A stretch of 64,000 bases of DNA from Catenaria anguillulae PL171 (Eukaryota; Blastocladiomycota; Blastocladiomycetes; Blastocladiales; Catenariaceae), in the NCBI GenBank assembly GCA_002102555.1, contig MCFL01000024.1, positions 310,001-374,000 of the forward strand, given 5' to 3'. This document shows, piece after piece, positions 34,794-45,022 of this stretch (positions are counted from its first letter, which is position 1; each line of letters begins with the position of its first letter). Position numbers and translations under genes: made by a program. Under the pieces are notes generated by a model, which was not told the DNA's origin, searched no databases, and saw only the letters and a program-made list of their open reading frames with translations.

Positions 34794-36374
34794 ATGATCC
34801 CCCGGCTACTTTCCATCCACAGAGCACGCAGTCTCGCCCAGGTCGTTGGCTCCCGGCAACGGCAACGATGGCTCTCGGCAACGGCTAGCTCCACCGATCT
34901 TGTCAACTGCATTCCAAAGACCCAGCAGCCCATCTCCAGCCTCGGATTCGGGGCCTACCGCATCTCCCCGTCCAGCCCAGTTCATTCCAGTGCTCTCCGA
35001 CACGCTGTCACCTCCGGCCACGTCAACGTCATCGACACTGCCGCCCATTTCGGTGACGGTGCCTCGGAAACTGCCATTGGCCAACTTCTCAAGGAAAGCA
35101 GCATTGACCGCTCCACCGTCTACATCATTTCGAAAGCCGGCTTTGTGACTCCACACATTGCCCAAGTCCTCGCTCAAGCCCAAGTCCCGACCGAGCACGT
35201 TGCAGGCATCTCCTCGGCCGGTGCTGGTGTCGGCCATGCCATATCACCGGCCGCCATCAAGGCGCAACTGGAACTGTCTTTGCAACAGCTTGGCACGGAT
35301 TACATTGACATGTACATGATCAACTGTCCCGAACGCATGCTTGCTGTGACCGCGGGAACCATGTCTGCCGCCCAACTCGAAGCGTCACTTGCTCGATCCA
35401 TCGAATACCTGGCGTCTGAGGTGGATCGCGGACGTATTCGTGGATTCGGATTCACTTCAACGGATGTGAAATGGGCACTGCCCACGGGCGCCACCAAGGC
35501 TGCTCTGGGCCAAGAGAATCCGCCGCAATGGCACGGTGTTCAAGTGCCTGCCAACATTTGTGAAACCAAGTTTCTCGCCCCAGATTTCCTCGACCAAGTC
35601 AATTCTTTTCAACTGGCTCTTTTCACACACCGACTCCTCACGGCCATCTCCCCACTGGGTATTCTTCGCCTCGCCACCACCATCAACTCATCCTATCACT
35701 CGCAAAATCTCCCGTTGCTCGCCGACCCCGCTGTTGCCGGCGATCTCGACACGTCTGCCATTGCCAACCTGCTTGCATCTGCCTTTCCTCGCCTGGCCCA
35801 GCTCGAGGAAACCTTGGTCGACCAAGTCGACGACCCAGACCTCGCAAACAAGTTTATCTGGTCAGGTGTGCTCACAGACACCCTTGACAAGCTGCTTGCC
35901 AACCATGTCGGCGCCACCCACTTCTTTACCTCATCTGTGCTACCCACCGTCCGTTCAGACATTGCCGCGCTTCAAGCCGCCGCCAACTCGGACGCCAAGG
36001 TGGCTGTGGCGCAATGGGCCAACGAGTACGTATCGACCGTGGACCAAATCCATACCTACGTCACGGCACTTGCGCACGCCGCGGCGGTCGTGCGCAACCG
36101 CGAGTCTAGGGATTTGTTGGCGCTGTATGCGCCGGGCGTGCTGTCGCGCGATGCGCACTTGCCCGAGGTCTGCTTGCAGCTCGTGCATGGAGCAAGGGCG
36201 CATGTTCCGGGAAGTACGCTTGTCGGGATGCGGCAGTCAGAGTATGTTGATCGGATGGTCCAGGTGGCGACCGGTCAACATTGGGTCGAAAGAGACAGCT
36301 GGGAAAAGATTCGTGAGAGTGGCGTGCTCGAGTTTATTGCAGAGGGAGGCAGGCGTACAGACGATCGAGAGTGA
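34794..36374 (+). CDS. Mitochondrial aldo/keto reductase-like protein with degenerate active site
   Basis: A single uninterrupted frame of 526 residues, unlike its neighbours, which are spliced. The first about 28 residues are Arg/Ser/Leu-rich without acids (MIPRLLSIHRARSLAQ), a typical mitochondrial presequence. The AKR barrel begins at ISSLGFGAYRIS; further family blocks are NVIDTAAHFGDGASETAIGQ, VYIISKAGF, LEQSLQQLGTDYID-like ELSLQQLGTDYIDMYMI and the ARSIEYL helix. Of the AKR tetrad, Asp (DTA) and Lys (SKAG) are present, but the Tyr is Phe (AHFGDG) and the His following DYIDMYMI is Asn (NCPE). That argues against ordinary carbonyl reduction. A C-terminal extension of about 200 helical residues has no family I recognise. 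Role unknown; a regulatory or cofactor-binding protein is possible. Confidence 0.8.
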   Translation: MIPRLLSIHRARSLAQVVGSRQRQRWLSATASSTDLVNCIPKTQQPISSLGFGAYRISPSSPVHSSALRHAVTSGHVNVIDTAAHFGDGASETAIGQLLKESSIDRSTVYIISKAGFVTPHIAQVLAQAQVPTEHVAGISSAGAGVGHAISPAAIKAQLELSLQQLGTDYIDMYMINCPERMLAVTAGTMSAAQLEASLARSIEYLASEVDRGRIRGFGFTSTDVKWALPTGATKAALGQENPPQWHGVQVPANICETKFLAPDFLDQVNSFQLALFTHRLLTAISPLGILRLATTINSSYHSQNLPLLADPAVAGDLDTSAIANLLASAFPRLAQLEETLVDQVDDPDLANKFIWSGVLTDTLDKLLANHVGATHFFTSSVLPTVRSDIAALQAAANSDAKVAVAQWANEYVSTVDQIHTYVTALAHAAAVVRNRESRDLLALYAPGVLSRDAHLPEVCLQLVHGARAHVPGSTLVGMRQSEYVDRMVQVATGQHWVERDSWEKIRESGVLEFIAEGGRRTDDRE

Positions 36375-36627
36375 TGAAACTTCACTGTCTTGGGATTACA
36401 TGCTCTCCATCCATACATGTGAGCCGACCAGGTTCTTGCTCGCCGGACTTGCACCCCCTTCACAAGCACCCTTCACACAACGTGAATGGCCTCCCTCCAG
36501 CTGATCGAACGCGTCCGATCAGGCACCCAACATCACTCGATCGATGTTGGTTCGTGCAATGAATAGTTGATAAGAGAATCATAAGAGAAGTAAAGCACAA
36601 GCGACTGTATGCATCCTTCTCGTCACC

Positions 36628-37718
36628 ATGTCACCCATCACTTCGGTTCGATGAGCCCTCCCATCACGAGCTGCGCTGTCAATACTGTAAACGCTCACTG
36701 TCGGTTACTCCCGTTTTGCAGGAGTCTTTCGCCTGGTCTGGGTCTGCATTCTTTTTGGGACCCAATCTGATCTGGCTCATTCATGCAACACTGTCATCGT
36801 GGACCTTGTTCCGAAGGTCAAAACGGTCATATTACTACTTGGCCATGTCCTGCATCGCAATCTTGCGCCTCCTTGGTATCTCGATCAATTGCTTTGGAGC
36901 CAATCTGCCGGACATGAACGACGCTTCAAATTGGTTAGTGGTTCAGTCCATTGTTGAATGGCCCGCATCCATCGGGTTTTCCTTCCTGAATGCGTACAGG
37001 TACGTTTTCTTATCACCTGGACTGTTCCCACGCACCGAATGATACATATTTGTTGAACAAATGGAAAAAGGTTGCAAAAGGTCGCTCGCACTTGGAGCCC
37101 TCGCCTGGTCCGCGCGTCCAACTTACTCATGGCTGTTAACATGGTGACATTTAACGCTGCCATGGGAGCGTATACATATTCAACCATTGCACGACTTGCC
37201 GTAAATCGCGCAAATTTCTGGTTTGCGTTTGCGAACATGTACGACGCCGTCTTGAATTGCTACATCTCGGGAGTCTTCTTGCTGTACTTGCGCGCAAAGG
37301 GACTGCAGACCGGACCAACCACACCCAAGGGCAGTTGGAGATCACGGATTGGACTGTTGCCACACCAAAATCGCGCGGGAAACCACACAAGAGACGATGA
37401 GGAAGACAAGAAGGGTGGTATGCGCCAAGGATTGAAGAGCTTGATCCAAGAAGACACTATCTTGATTCCCGCGGAATGCCTTGCAGTTATCGCTGGCAAC
37501 GCACTCCAGGTCATTTCTCAAGAATTGGATCCAATGTGGTCGACGTTTTATGCGGCAGAGGCGTTTCGCTTGTATGCGTTCACAAAGTCCGTCCTTTTTT
37601 GTTTCCTCGTTTTGGCAGATGACAGCGGCGCTAAGCGGTCTGAAGGTGTAGGTTCCTGACGACACTCAACCGGATCATGCTTCAGAACAACAATACCGTC
37701 GTGCCTCGGAGGCATTGA
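36628..37718 (+). CDS. Seven-helix membrane protein, family copy (4 exons), close paralogue of 29.6 kb gene
   Basis: Exons 36628-36645, 36722-36999, 37071-37586 and 37652-37718 give 292 residues. Exon 1 encodes MSPITS; exon 2 opens ESFAWSGSAFFLGPNLIWL; the tail is FLTTLNRIMLQ as in the copy at 29.6 kb. Exons 1-3 have exactly the same lengths as in that copy and conserved blocks are spread throughout (ANFWFAFANMYDAVLN, ILIPAECLAVIAGNALQVIS, STFYAAEAFRLYAFTK). Seven predicted helices, with the variable hydrophilic loop between helices 5 and 6 rich in Asp, Glu and Lys. Even the intron-1 start (GTTCGAT) is shared, showing a recent duplication. The two copies are in the same orientation and flank PRP6 and the AKR-like gene. 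Function unknown. Confidence 0.75.
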
Positions 37719-38295
37719 CATTCAATCTCCCCGATTGTTGTCTTCCGTCGAGACCGCATTAATGTAATGAATCAGTAATTCAGGCACTCGAAATGCCGTT
37801 GATGCCATTTTCATACGACATCAATTCATGTTTAATGTACGTACTTGGGATGCATGTGTCAACTGGATCTGTTGCATCACAAGTGAGCAATAATTGATCG
37901 CTCGAGGATATGTATTGCCGTTTACCGACCTGACATCACACCATTGGGGCAAGTGCTTTGTCTCTTTCCGGATCCTCGAAACTTCGAGCGGGCCGACCTG
38001 GGAGAAATGGAAAAACATTTAACTCCAGAAGGGCCTTCCGGAAATTCAGGAAGATTGTATTTAGTGATGTCGAGAGTCGAGCTGGAATGGAATCGTGTCG
38101 GCGCTGCGAACATGCTGTAACGTGCGGTGTTCACGATTGTACGCTACCATGCCTGTGAAAGCCATGTAGAACACAACCCGCGAAGCGTAAAAAGGAAGTT
38201 GAATCCCGCTACACGTCCAATGAACCCCCAATGAACCTCTTGCTTCGTCTCAAGGACAGAACCATCATTCAGCAAGCCCGCCAATAATAAATACC
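37719..38295. other. Intergenic, nothing recognised
   Basis: 577 bp upstream of the first lipase gene; no coding frame, RNA gene or repeat recognised. Confidence 0.5.
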
Positions 38296-39374
38296 ATGAC
38301 AATCATCAACGGACCATCTCAACCTTTGTGCCCAATTGGCCCGCCAAGCACACCTCACCCACTGGCCCATCTGCTTACCCCGCCGCACGCACAGGGCGAA
38401 TGGATGACGGTCCGCGACGGCCACGAGGTCTACACGCGGACCTATCGAGTGCCCTCGCCCACCCCGCTTCGTGGGACTGTCACGTTTGTGCACGGATTGG
38501 GCGAGCACTGTGATCGCTACTCGCACATCTTCCCGCTGCTCGCCGAAGCGGGATATCAGGTCCACACGTATGACCAGCGTGGGTTTGGGCGCACCGGCAT
38601 CAAGTCTGGATCGTTGGGACATACGGGCGGGTGGGATGTGGTGATGGGGGACGTGAAGGAGGCGATTGAGAGAAACACGGTGCCCGGCAAGCCAAGGTTC
38701 TTGTACGGGCAAAGCATGGGCGGCATCATTGTGCTGGACTTCCTGCGCAGATTTGGTGCCGAAGTCGTGATGAATGGCGTTATTGCCTCGTGTATGTTTG
38801 TTTTCTTTCGAGATCTGTGCAGATCGATCTGCCCGTCTGCCATGTCGGTATCTGCTCACTCACGTCCTCCGTCGCACTTCCGATCGACATCACAGCACCG
38901 GCCATTAGCACGCCGCCTGACGTGAAACCGCCGCCTCCCATCATCACGGCGATGCGTCTGCTCAAGCCCGCCATCTGCTGGGTCAGACTGACCAACCCGA
39001 TCGACCCGCATGGTTTCTCGCACGATGAGAAGATTGCTGCAGCCTTCATTGCCGACCAGCTCAACCATGCATATATCAGCGTCGACATGGGCGAGTCCAT
39101 CATCAGCGCGGGCGAACATATTTCCTCGATGACGCCCGACCAGATTGCCGCCGAGTTTATTCCGGACACGCCCTTGTACTTGGTTCATGGAGACAAGGAT
39201 CCCATTACGTACGCACCGGCGACGTACGAGTTTGCCAAGCGGGCACAAGAGGCGGGCCTCAAGGATGTCACGTGTAGACGGTACGAGGGAATGTTCCATG
39301 AATTGCATAATGAGCCTTCATGTGCGGACGAGCTGGTCAAGGGGTATCTCGAGTGGTTGAATCAACGTTCGTAG
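38296..39374 (+). CDS. Monoglyceride lipase-like alpha/beta hydrolase, copy 1 (2 exons)
   Basis: Exons 38296-38791 and 38896-39374 give 324 residues. The MGLL-family pattern is intact: oxyanion motif VHGLGEHCDRY (about 65-75), YDQRGFGRTG, the nucleophile elbow YGQSMGG with Ser140, the acid in VHGDKDPIT and the catalytic His in MFHELHNE near the C-terminus. The family cleaves monoacylglycerols to glycerol and fatty acid, usually at lipid droplets or the endoplasmic reticulum. No signal peptide; the N-terminal 30 residues are Pro-rich. The splice inside a Ser codon gives SSPAIS, the usual family sequence at that point. A second copy follows 515 bp downstream in the same orientation with the intron at the same codon and an exon 2 of the same length (479 nt). 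Confidence 0.92.
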
Positions 39375-39888
39375 TGGGTGTATTCATAAGCGAATACTTG
39401 ATTATGTTTTTTATCCACTTCTCCTCTCCCTTGCTCATTCCTTGCTCCAAGACATTGAGAGCGGCAGGTGAACTTGTATCGATCCGTTTTTCTTCACCAT
39501 GTATATTAATACTTTGTACACCCATTCAATTTCTATGCCGTTGCGTCCTGCGAGTGCAGCGAGCTCGACGAATCGGACATGAGGTGGAGCCCCATTATCA
39601 GATATCATGAATACGCTCAGAGTGACTTCCGCTCGGATTTCACCCGCTCAATCAGTGTTGTCAGGTTTTGGAGAGGTGCGAACACAACGAATAACGGACG
39701 CGTTCCAGGCTGGCAGCACAAGTCATTTTTCACACGAGCCGGAACATCTTGATTGGAGAAAAAGTCGGGAATCGACTGTTGAGCTGTTCCTGTTACAGTA
39801 ACAGGCATGCAATGCCGAGAAAACCTAATGAAATCCTCTCAATTTTTTTCAGTAGCTCAAGGTTGAAGAAGCCAATCCATACACCACC
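39375..39888. other. Intergenic between the two lipase genes
   Basis: 514 bp; no coding frame or RNA gene recognised. Presumed 3' UTR of copy 1 and promoter of copy 2. Confidence 0.5.
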
Positions 39889-41009
39889 ATGGCAACCTCC
39901 ACCACCACCACCACCACCACCACTTCCCAAGTCACCGCCACCCGAACGACGGCTGACCCGGCAACCCCAATCGGCACATCCACGTCGCCTCACCCGCTGG
40001 CGTACTTGCTCGCCCCGCCGCACGCACAGGGCAACTGGATTACGGTCCGTGACGGCCACGAGGTCTACACGCGCACATACTCTGTGCCCTCGTCCACCCC
40101 GCTTCGTGGGACTGTCACGTTTGTGCACGGATTGGGCGAGCACTGCGATCGCTACACGCACATCTTCCCGCTGCTCGCCGAAGCGGGATATCAGGTGCAT
40201 GCGTACGACCAGCGTGGGTTTGGGCGGACCGGCATCAAGTCTGGATCGTTGGGACACACGGGTGGGTGGGACACGGTCCTGGGCGACGTGAGGGAGGCGA
40301 TTGAGAGAAACACGGTGCCCGGCAAGCCAAGATTCTTGTACGGGCACAGCATGGGCGGCATCATTGTGTTGGACTTCCTGCGCAGATTTGGTGCCGAAGT
40401 CGTGATGAATGGCGTGATTGTTTCGTGTATGTACACATTCCTTCGACTGACAGCGTTAACTGTCGTGCATGGCCCGCTACGGATACTCACTGACTCAGGC
40501 GCAATGCATGATTGAAACCATCATCACCAGCGCCGGCCATTGGCACGCCACCTGCCGTGAAACCGGCCGCCCCCATCCTAACCCTCCTTCGCCTCGTCAA
40601 ACCCGCCATCTCCTGGGTCACACTGACCAACTCGGTCGACCCACGCGGCCTTTCACACGACGATGCCGTGATTGCGGCCTACACTTCGGACCCGCTGGTC
40701 CACGCGTCCATTAGCGTCGACATGGGCGGCGCCATCATTGCCGCGGGCGACCACATCGCTTCGTTGACGCCCGAACAGATTGCCACCGAGTTTGTTGCGC
40801 ACACGCCCTTGTATTTTGTTCATGGTGACAAGGATCCCATCACGCATGCGCCGACCACGTTCGAGTTTGCCAAGCGCGCGCAAGACGCTGGGCTCCAGGA
40901 CGTGACGTGCAAGCGGTACGAGGGAATGAAGCACGAGTTGCACAATGAGCCCGAGTGTGTGACCGATTTGGTCAAGGGCTATATCGAGTGGTTGGATCAA
41001 CGCTCGTAA
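39889..41009 (+). CDS. Monoglyceride lipase-like alpha/beta hydrolase, copy 2 (2 exons)
   Basis: Exons 39889-40426 and 40531-41009 give 338 residues. Catalytic elements match copy 1: VHGLGEHCDRY, YDQRGFGRTG, nucleophile elbow YGHSMGG with Ser154, VHGDKDPIT and MKHELHNE. The main difference is a longer N-terminus with a Thr run after MATS (about 14 extra residues), and substitutions in the cap region (residues about 190-240). Long identical stretches with copy 1 (for example most of exon 1 from the VRDGHEVYTRTY block onward) indicate a fairly recent tandem duplication. Predicted to hydrolyse monoacylglycerols; whether the two copies differ in substrate or expression cannot be told. Confidence 0.92.
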
Positions 41010-41584
41010 ACGTATGCTGGTCACTCGCTCGTACTTTGAGCCTCTTTGCCATGTTCCTTTTGTTTCGTCCTGTCATTCTTACCTGTGCCGCGATTGTTCC
41101 TGGGCGGCACGTACCTACATAACCGTCTGGTTTACGACCATGTGTTTCAATGCAATTCGTTGATGTCAAGCTGCCAAGTTACGCAATAGAGGACCGACGA
41201 GCTTGGTATTGTATCACAACAAAATAGAAGAGAGAAAAAAAAAAAACAGAGCCCAAACTGAGACGGAATCAACAAATTGGCATGGGACACAGTAGGGCAC
41301 TAAATAAATCGACATGGGAAGGAAACTAACAAATGAGACCCCCTATGGTACATAGGTGGATAAGACAGAACAAGTACAAGAAAACAAAACCAAAACGAGA
41401 ACAAAAGGCAATCGACAAACCGGGCGACTTGGGATAAACGAAACGGGATACAATCACTATGTTGCGAGTGGATGAGAGAGCAGACTATGTGAATAGACAA
41501 CAGGAAACAAGAAAACAAGAGTGACACACACACCCGTTCACGCAACTTAAGAGGGGGGGGGGGAAACCATAAATACTTGCACCT
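41010..41584. other. Intergenic between convergent genes
   Basis: Holds the 3' ends of lipase copy 2 (plus) and the KH gene (minus). A-rich on the plus strand between 41220 and 41500. No gene seen. Confidence 0.5.
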
Positions 41585-42967
41585 TTACTCCTCCACGGGG
41601 GGCACATGCTGGCCTTGCACCTGCTGCTGGTCCACACCGGTCCCGTCCTGCTGCTGCTCCTTGGCGGCCGCCTCCTGGACCCTGCGATCGCGCTCCATGG
41701 CCAGCTGCTCATACACCATGGTGAGCGCCAATTCAATCTGCCGCGACGTGCCCGACACGGTAAACTCGCGCTCGCCCGACGGCAGCGAGTTCTTGGAAAT
41801 GAGAATCTGGGCACCCGACGACTTGCGGATTTCGGCAATGCGTGCGCCTCCGCGGCCAATGATGGCACCGACGAGCGCCGAGGGGATCTTGACGGGATGC
41901 GTACGGTAATCGGCCGACCCGGCCGACGACGAGGCGCCTGCGGGACTGCCCGGGGCCGTGGATGCCGTGGATGCCGGGTTGGACACCATGGGCGACGTGG
42001 TTGCGCCTGCACCGGCATTGTACATTGGCGCGGGCGAGTAGCCAGCAGTGGCAACCCCGGCAGGCTGGTAACCAACACGAGGCGAGCCATACGGGCTGCC
42101 CATGGGCGACGTGCCTGCGGAATGATGATGGTGGTGTGCGGCAGCGGCATGGTGCAAATCGACATGCTGTCTCATCATGCGCACGCGCGGATCGTACAGG
42201 CGCGTGTCGTTCATGACACGGTCCCAGTTGGCGGCAATCGACCGGGCAAAGTCTGCGCCCACTTGTTCCATGGCCTGCGGGGTGCCCGTCACATCCACAA
42301 CACGTTCCGTCGATCCGGGCAGCATGTCCTTGGACGTGACGATGCGCACGCCAAGGGCATCTTGCATGGCCTTGATGTTTGCGCCGCCGCGGCCAATGAT
42401 GGAGCCCATGACTGCGTTGGGCACGAGCAAACGAAGCACTGTCTGCGACTCGGGCAGTTCGGGGTGGAACGTCATGACGGGATGTTGTGTGAGCGTGTTG
42501 GCAATAAACCCGATCGCCTTGGCACATTGGGCAACCGATCCCGACACGGATAGCACACGGTCGTTGACGCCCTCGACGAGCTTGGTGACGCCCGCACGGC
42601 ACCCAGAGTGCGTGCGCAGGGCATCGATGGTGGCGCCCTTGACACCAATGCACACGCCGGCACCCTTGGTGGTGAGCAGGACACGCAGCGTGACAATGGC
42701 GTTGGAGGTGTCGATGGCCGGGACCGCAGACTGGGCGGCGGGGGTGGCGGCAGGGGTGTCGGCCGACGTCGGGTAGTAGGCAGCGGCAGCGGCGGCTGCG
42801 GAAGCGGCCGAGACGGAGTCCATGGCGGCGGCAGCGCCGGGCGAGGTGGCGAGGGCGGGCGAGACGGGGTTTTGCGGGAAGGACTGGAGATCACCATGAG
42901 TGCAAGCTAATGAGTTGTGGATCAGCGGCGGAAAGTGAATGAAGAGAGGAAGGGAACGGACCTGCAT
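41585..42967 (-). CDS. Poly(C)-binding-type RNA-binding protein with three KH domains
   Basis: Uninterrupted frame of 460 residues. KH1 (about 90-160) has VCIGVKGATIDALR, KH2 (about 175-250) has GSIIGRGGANIKAMQ followed by TSKDMLPGSTERVVDVTG, and KH3 (about 365-435) has GAIIGRGGARIAEIR followed by SKNSLPSGEREFTVSG. KH2 and KH3 have canonical GxxG loops; in KH1 the loop is GVKG. Two KH domains, a linker of about 110 residues and a third KH follow the layout of PCBP/hnRNP K and fungal Rnc1/PBP2-type proteins, which bind C-rich single-stranded RNA to control mRNA stability or translation. The linker has a poly-His run (HHHHH) and is Ala/Gly/Ser-rich. The true start may be the Met at residue 49 (MDSVSAAS, ATG at 42823), since the preceding stretch looks like translated leader. 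Confidence 0.87.
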   Translation of the reverse strand: MQVRSLPLFIHFPPLIHNSLACTHGDLQSFPQNPVSPALATSPGAAAAMDSVSAASAAAAAAAYYPTSADTPAATPAAQSAVPAIDTSNAIVTLRVLLTTKGAGVCIGVKGATIDALRTHSGCRAGVTKLVEGVNDRVLSVSGSVAQCAKAIGFIANTLTQHPVMTFHPELPESQTVLRLLVPNAVMGSIIGRGGANIKAMQDALGVRIVTSKDMLPGSTERVVDVTGTPQAMEQVGADFARSIAANWDRVMNDTRLYDPRVRMMRQHVDLHHAAAAHHHHHSAGTSPMGSPYGSPRVGYQPAGVATAGYSPAPMYNAGAGATTSPMVSNPASTASTAPGSPAGASSSAGSADYRTHPVKIPSALVGAIIGRGGARIAEIRKSSGAQILISKNSLPSGEREFTVSGTSRQIELALTMVYEQLAMERDRRVQEAAAKEQQQDGTGVDQQQVQGQHVPPVEE

Positions 42968-43597
42968 GTTGTTGATGATGAGGTTAAAAATCGACGATCA
43001 CAAATGGGATTGGACTTGAGCTGCTGGATGGATGAACCGAGGGAGAGGGCAGACAGCGAGGAGCCAAGGTGGAAACAGTGTGGGAATGAGGAATGAGATG
43101 AGATGGAATGGGTACAACACTGGCACTGTTTGCGTTTGCGGGAACGGGATGGATGGATGGAAGGACAGAGAGATGAGAGATGGATGGACAATTGGATGGA
43201 TGGATGGAGACAGATCGAGGCGGATCAGGTCGGGGGCGGGTGAAAACAAAAGGGGGGAGGCGGGCAGAAATCAACGGGAAACGGCAATTGCGGACGGTAC
43301 AAAGTAGCCACCAATTGTGGGATGTGAATGTAAATGGTCTTTCAGAGCGAAACAAATTTGACAAACCACAATAGTTGACAAAGTTGTGACTCGTGTGTGT
43401 TTGCAAGGCCGCCGATCCGCTTCCTTTTGCCGATCGTTGACCACACGATTAAAGAGGTCTATGATTGTGTTGGATGTGCTTGAGAATGCGATGGTGCAAA
43501 ACACGAACTGCTAAAGAAACTTTGGGGCTGCAACAAAGCAAAGGGAAACAGTCAGAAAAATGAGCGACAACGACTCCATACTGCCAATCGCATAATC
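42968..43597. other. Intergenic/5' leader of KH gene with GGAT repeat
   Basis: Contains imperfect (GGAT)n tracts at about 43147-43160 and 43180-43208, purine-rich on the plus strand and so pyrimidine-rich in the sense of the KH transcript. The rest up to 43597 holds the 3' UTR of the SH3 membrane gene. No gene seen. Confidence 0.55.
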
Positions 43598-45022
43598 CTA
43601 AGACGACGCGGCCACCGCCTTGACAACAACCTCCCCAGACACCTGATCCCTCGTCATGGACGTGGACAAGTTTGACGGCGGCGACCCTGCCGCCTCCGTC
43701 CCTCTCGACATGGACTCACCCGCCTCCTTAACGCTGCTGCGACTCAAACTCGCCGACCGCTGCGTCAACAAGGTATCCGTTCTGCCCACATCCAGCGCTC
43801 CTAACGGGAAGAAGCCAGTCACCGCGTCGGGACCCGACGGCCCATTGGGATGCCTTGTGCCGCGCGCCCACAAATCTGGGAACCGCGAATGGATCGTGAC
43901 CGTGTCGCCCGGGCTGAGCGCCACTTCGTCATTGGCGCGTGCGATAAACCCCTTGCGCACGGACGCAAGCGTGTTTTCCGTGATGGGAAAGTCGCGGTCG
44001 TCAATCAGTGGGCCGCACGTCCCGTCGGGGCGGAACACAAGCGGGAGCGGGGTCAACGTTGGGAATGAGGCGGTAGTGGAGCGGTCGGCAGAGACCGTGT
44101 TTGTGTTGGTTTTGGGATCGATATCGGGAGCACACGTTGCATTGGTTGGTGCCGATGATGGGGGTGGCGAAATCGTGGGGCCAAGTGGAAGGGTGGGTGC
44201 ATGCGAGGGGGTGATGCCTGGTGACGGCGGGACAATAATGGCGGGAACAGCAACCTCTTCGTTGGACGAGATGGAAGGCGCGCTTGGAAGACGCGAGACG
44301 AGGAAATTGGGTGCTGTTGCGGCGGGCGCCGAAAGTTGTGGGGGCGAGCTTGGCGACGTAATGGTCACTGTGGGTGCGTCTCCCGTTGTGGTCGTTCGGC
44401 TGGCAGGTGGAATCGACGACAGAGACAAGAGGCCCTTGTTGGGATCCCCGTCGGACCCGCGGCGTTGCTGGAGGGCCAGACGTTTGGCACGGCGAATCCA
44501 AGCAATGCCCGCAGCACCAATGATGATGAGAATGGCCGCGGCGATGCCAACGACGGCGCCAACGCTCAAGCCTGAATCATCCGTGGGAGCACCGCCGCTG
44601 GAGCCACTTTGAGTACCTGTCGTCGCTGTGGGTGCCAAGGCGGATTCGGGTGCCACTGCCGAGGTTGAGTTGGCTGGTGGAGCGGGCGACGGCTGAGGTG
44701 CCTGGGTTGGGGTGGCGGTTGCAGGCCGGGGCAGAATGATGCCTGGCGGGAGTGCAGTGGGAAGCGCCGTGGGAAGAGCGCTCGGTAACATGGACGGAAT
44801 CTGGCCCAGATCGATTTGGGCACGTGGCAGTGCCTCTACCAGCGATGCGTATGCCACAAGGAGAGCCAGGGCAGCAAGCATCATGGCTGCCTTTCTTGGG
44901 GTGGTTCTGCTGTTCGGCCGGCCGAGGCAGGGCAAGCACGGCGGCCCGCTCGCCCGGGATGTTGTCGGCGTTGACGATGTTGACGTTGAGATGGACATGA
45001 TGGTCACCGTGAAGGATTGCAT
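43598..45022 (-). CDS. Single-pass membrane protein with cytoplasmic SH3-like domain
   Basis: Uninterrupted frame of 474 residues. A hydrophobic segment MMLAALALLVAYASLVEA at residues 47-64 looks like a signal peptide, so the real start may be Met47 (44884) or Met48. Then comes a Pro/Ala/Thr-rich, mucin-like ectodomain, a transmembrane helix VGAVVGIAAAILIIIGAA at about 155-178 with a following RRAKR stop-transfer, and a long Ser/Pro/Thr-rich cytoplasmic region. The C-terminus at about 350-415 reads as an SH3 fold: ARANDEVALSPGDTVTI, a Trp in DLWARG, and GFFPLGAL. The layout is like fungal wall-stress or osmosensor proteins that couple an O-glycosylated ectodomain to SH3 signalling, though with one helix rather than the four of Sho1. 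Function inferred from architecture only. Confidence 0.78.
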   Translation of the reverse strand: MQSFTVTIMSISTSTSSTPTTSRASGPPCLPCLGRPNSRTTPRKAAMMLAALALLVAYASLVEALPRAQIDLGQIPSMLPSALPTALPTALPPGIILPRPATATPTQAPQPSPAPPANSTSAVAPESALAPTATTGTQSGSSGGAPTDDSGLSVGAVVGIAAAILIIIGAAGIAWIRRAKRLALQQRRGSDGDPNKGLLSLSSIPPASRTTTTGDAPTVTITSPSSPPQLSAPAATAPNFLVSRLPSAPSISSNEEVAVPAIIVPPSPGITPSHAPTLPLGPTISPPPSSAPTNATCAPDIDPKTNTNTVSADRSTTASFPTLTPLPLVFRPDGTCGPLIDDRDFPITENTLASVRKGFIARANDEVALSPGDTVTIHSRFPDLWARGTRHPNGPSGPDAVTGFFPLGALDVGRTDTLLTQRSASLSRSSVKEAGESMSRGTEAAGSPPSNLSTSMTRDQVSGEVVVKAVAASS

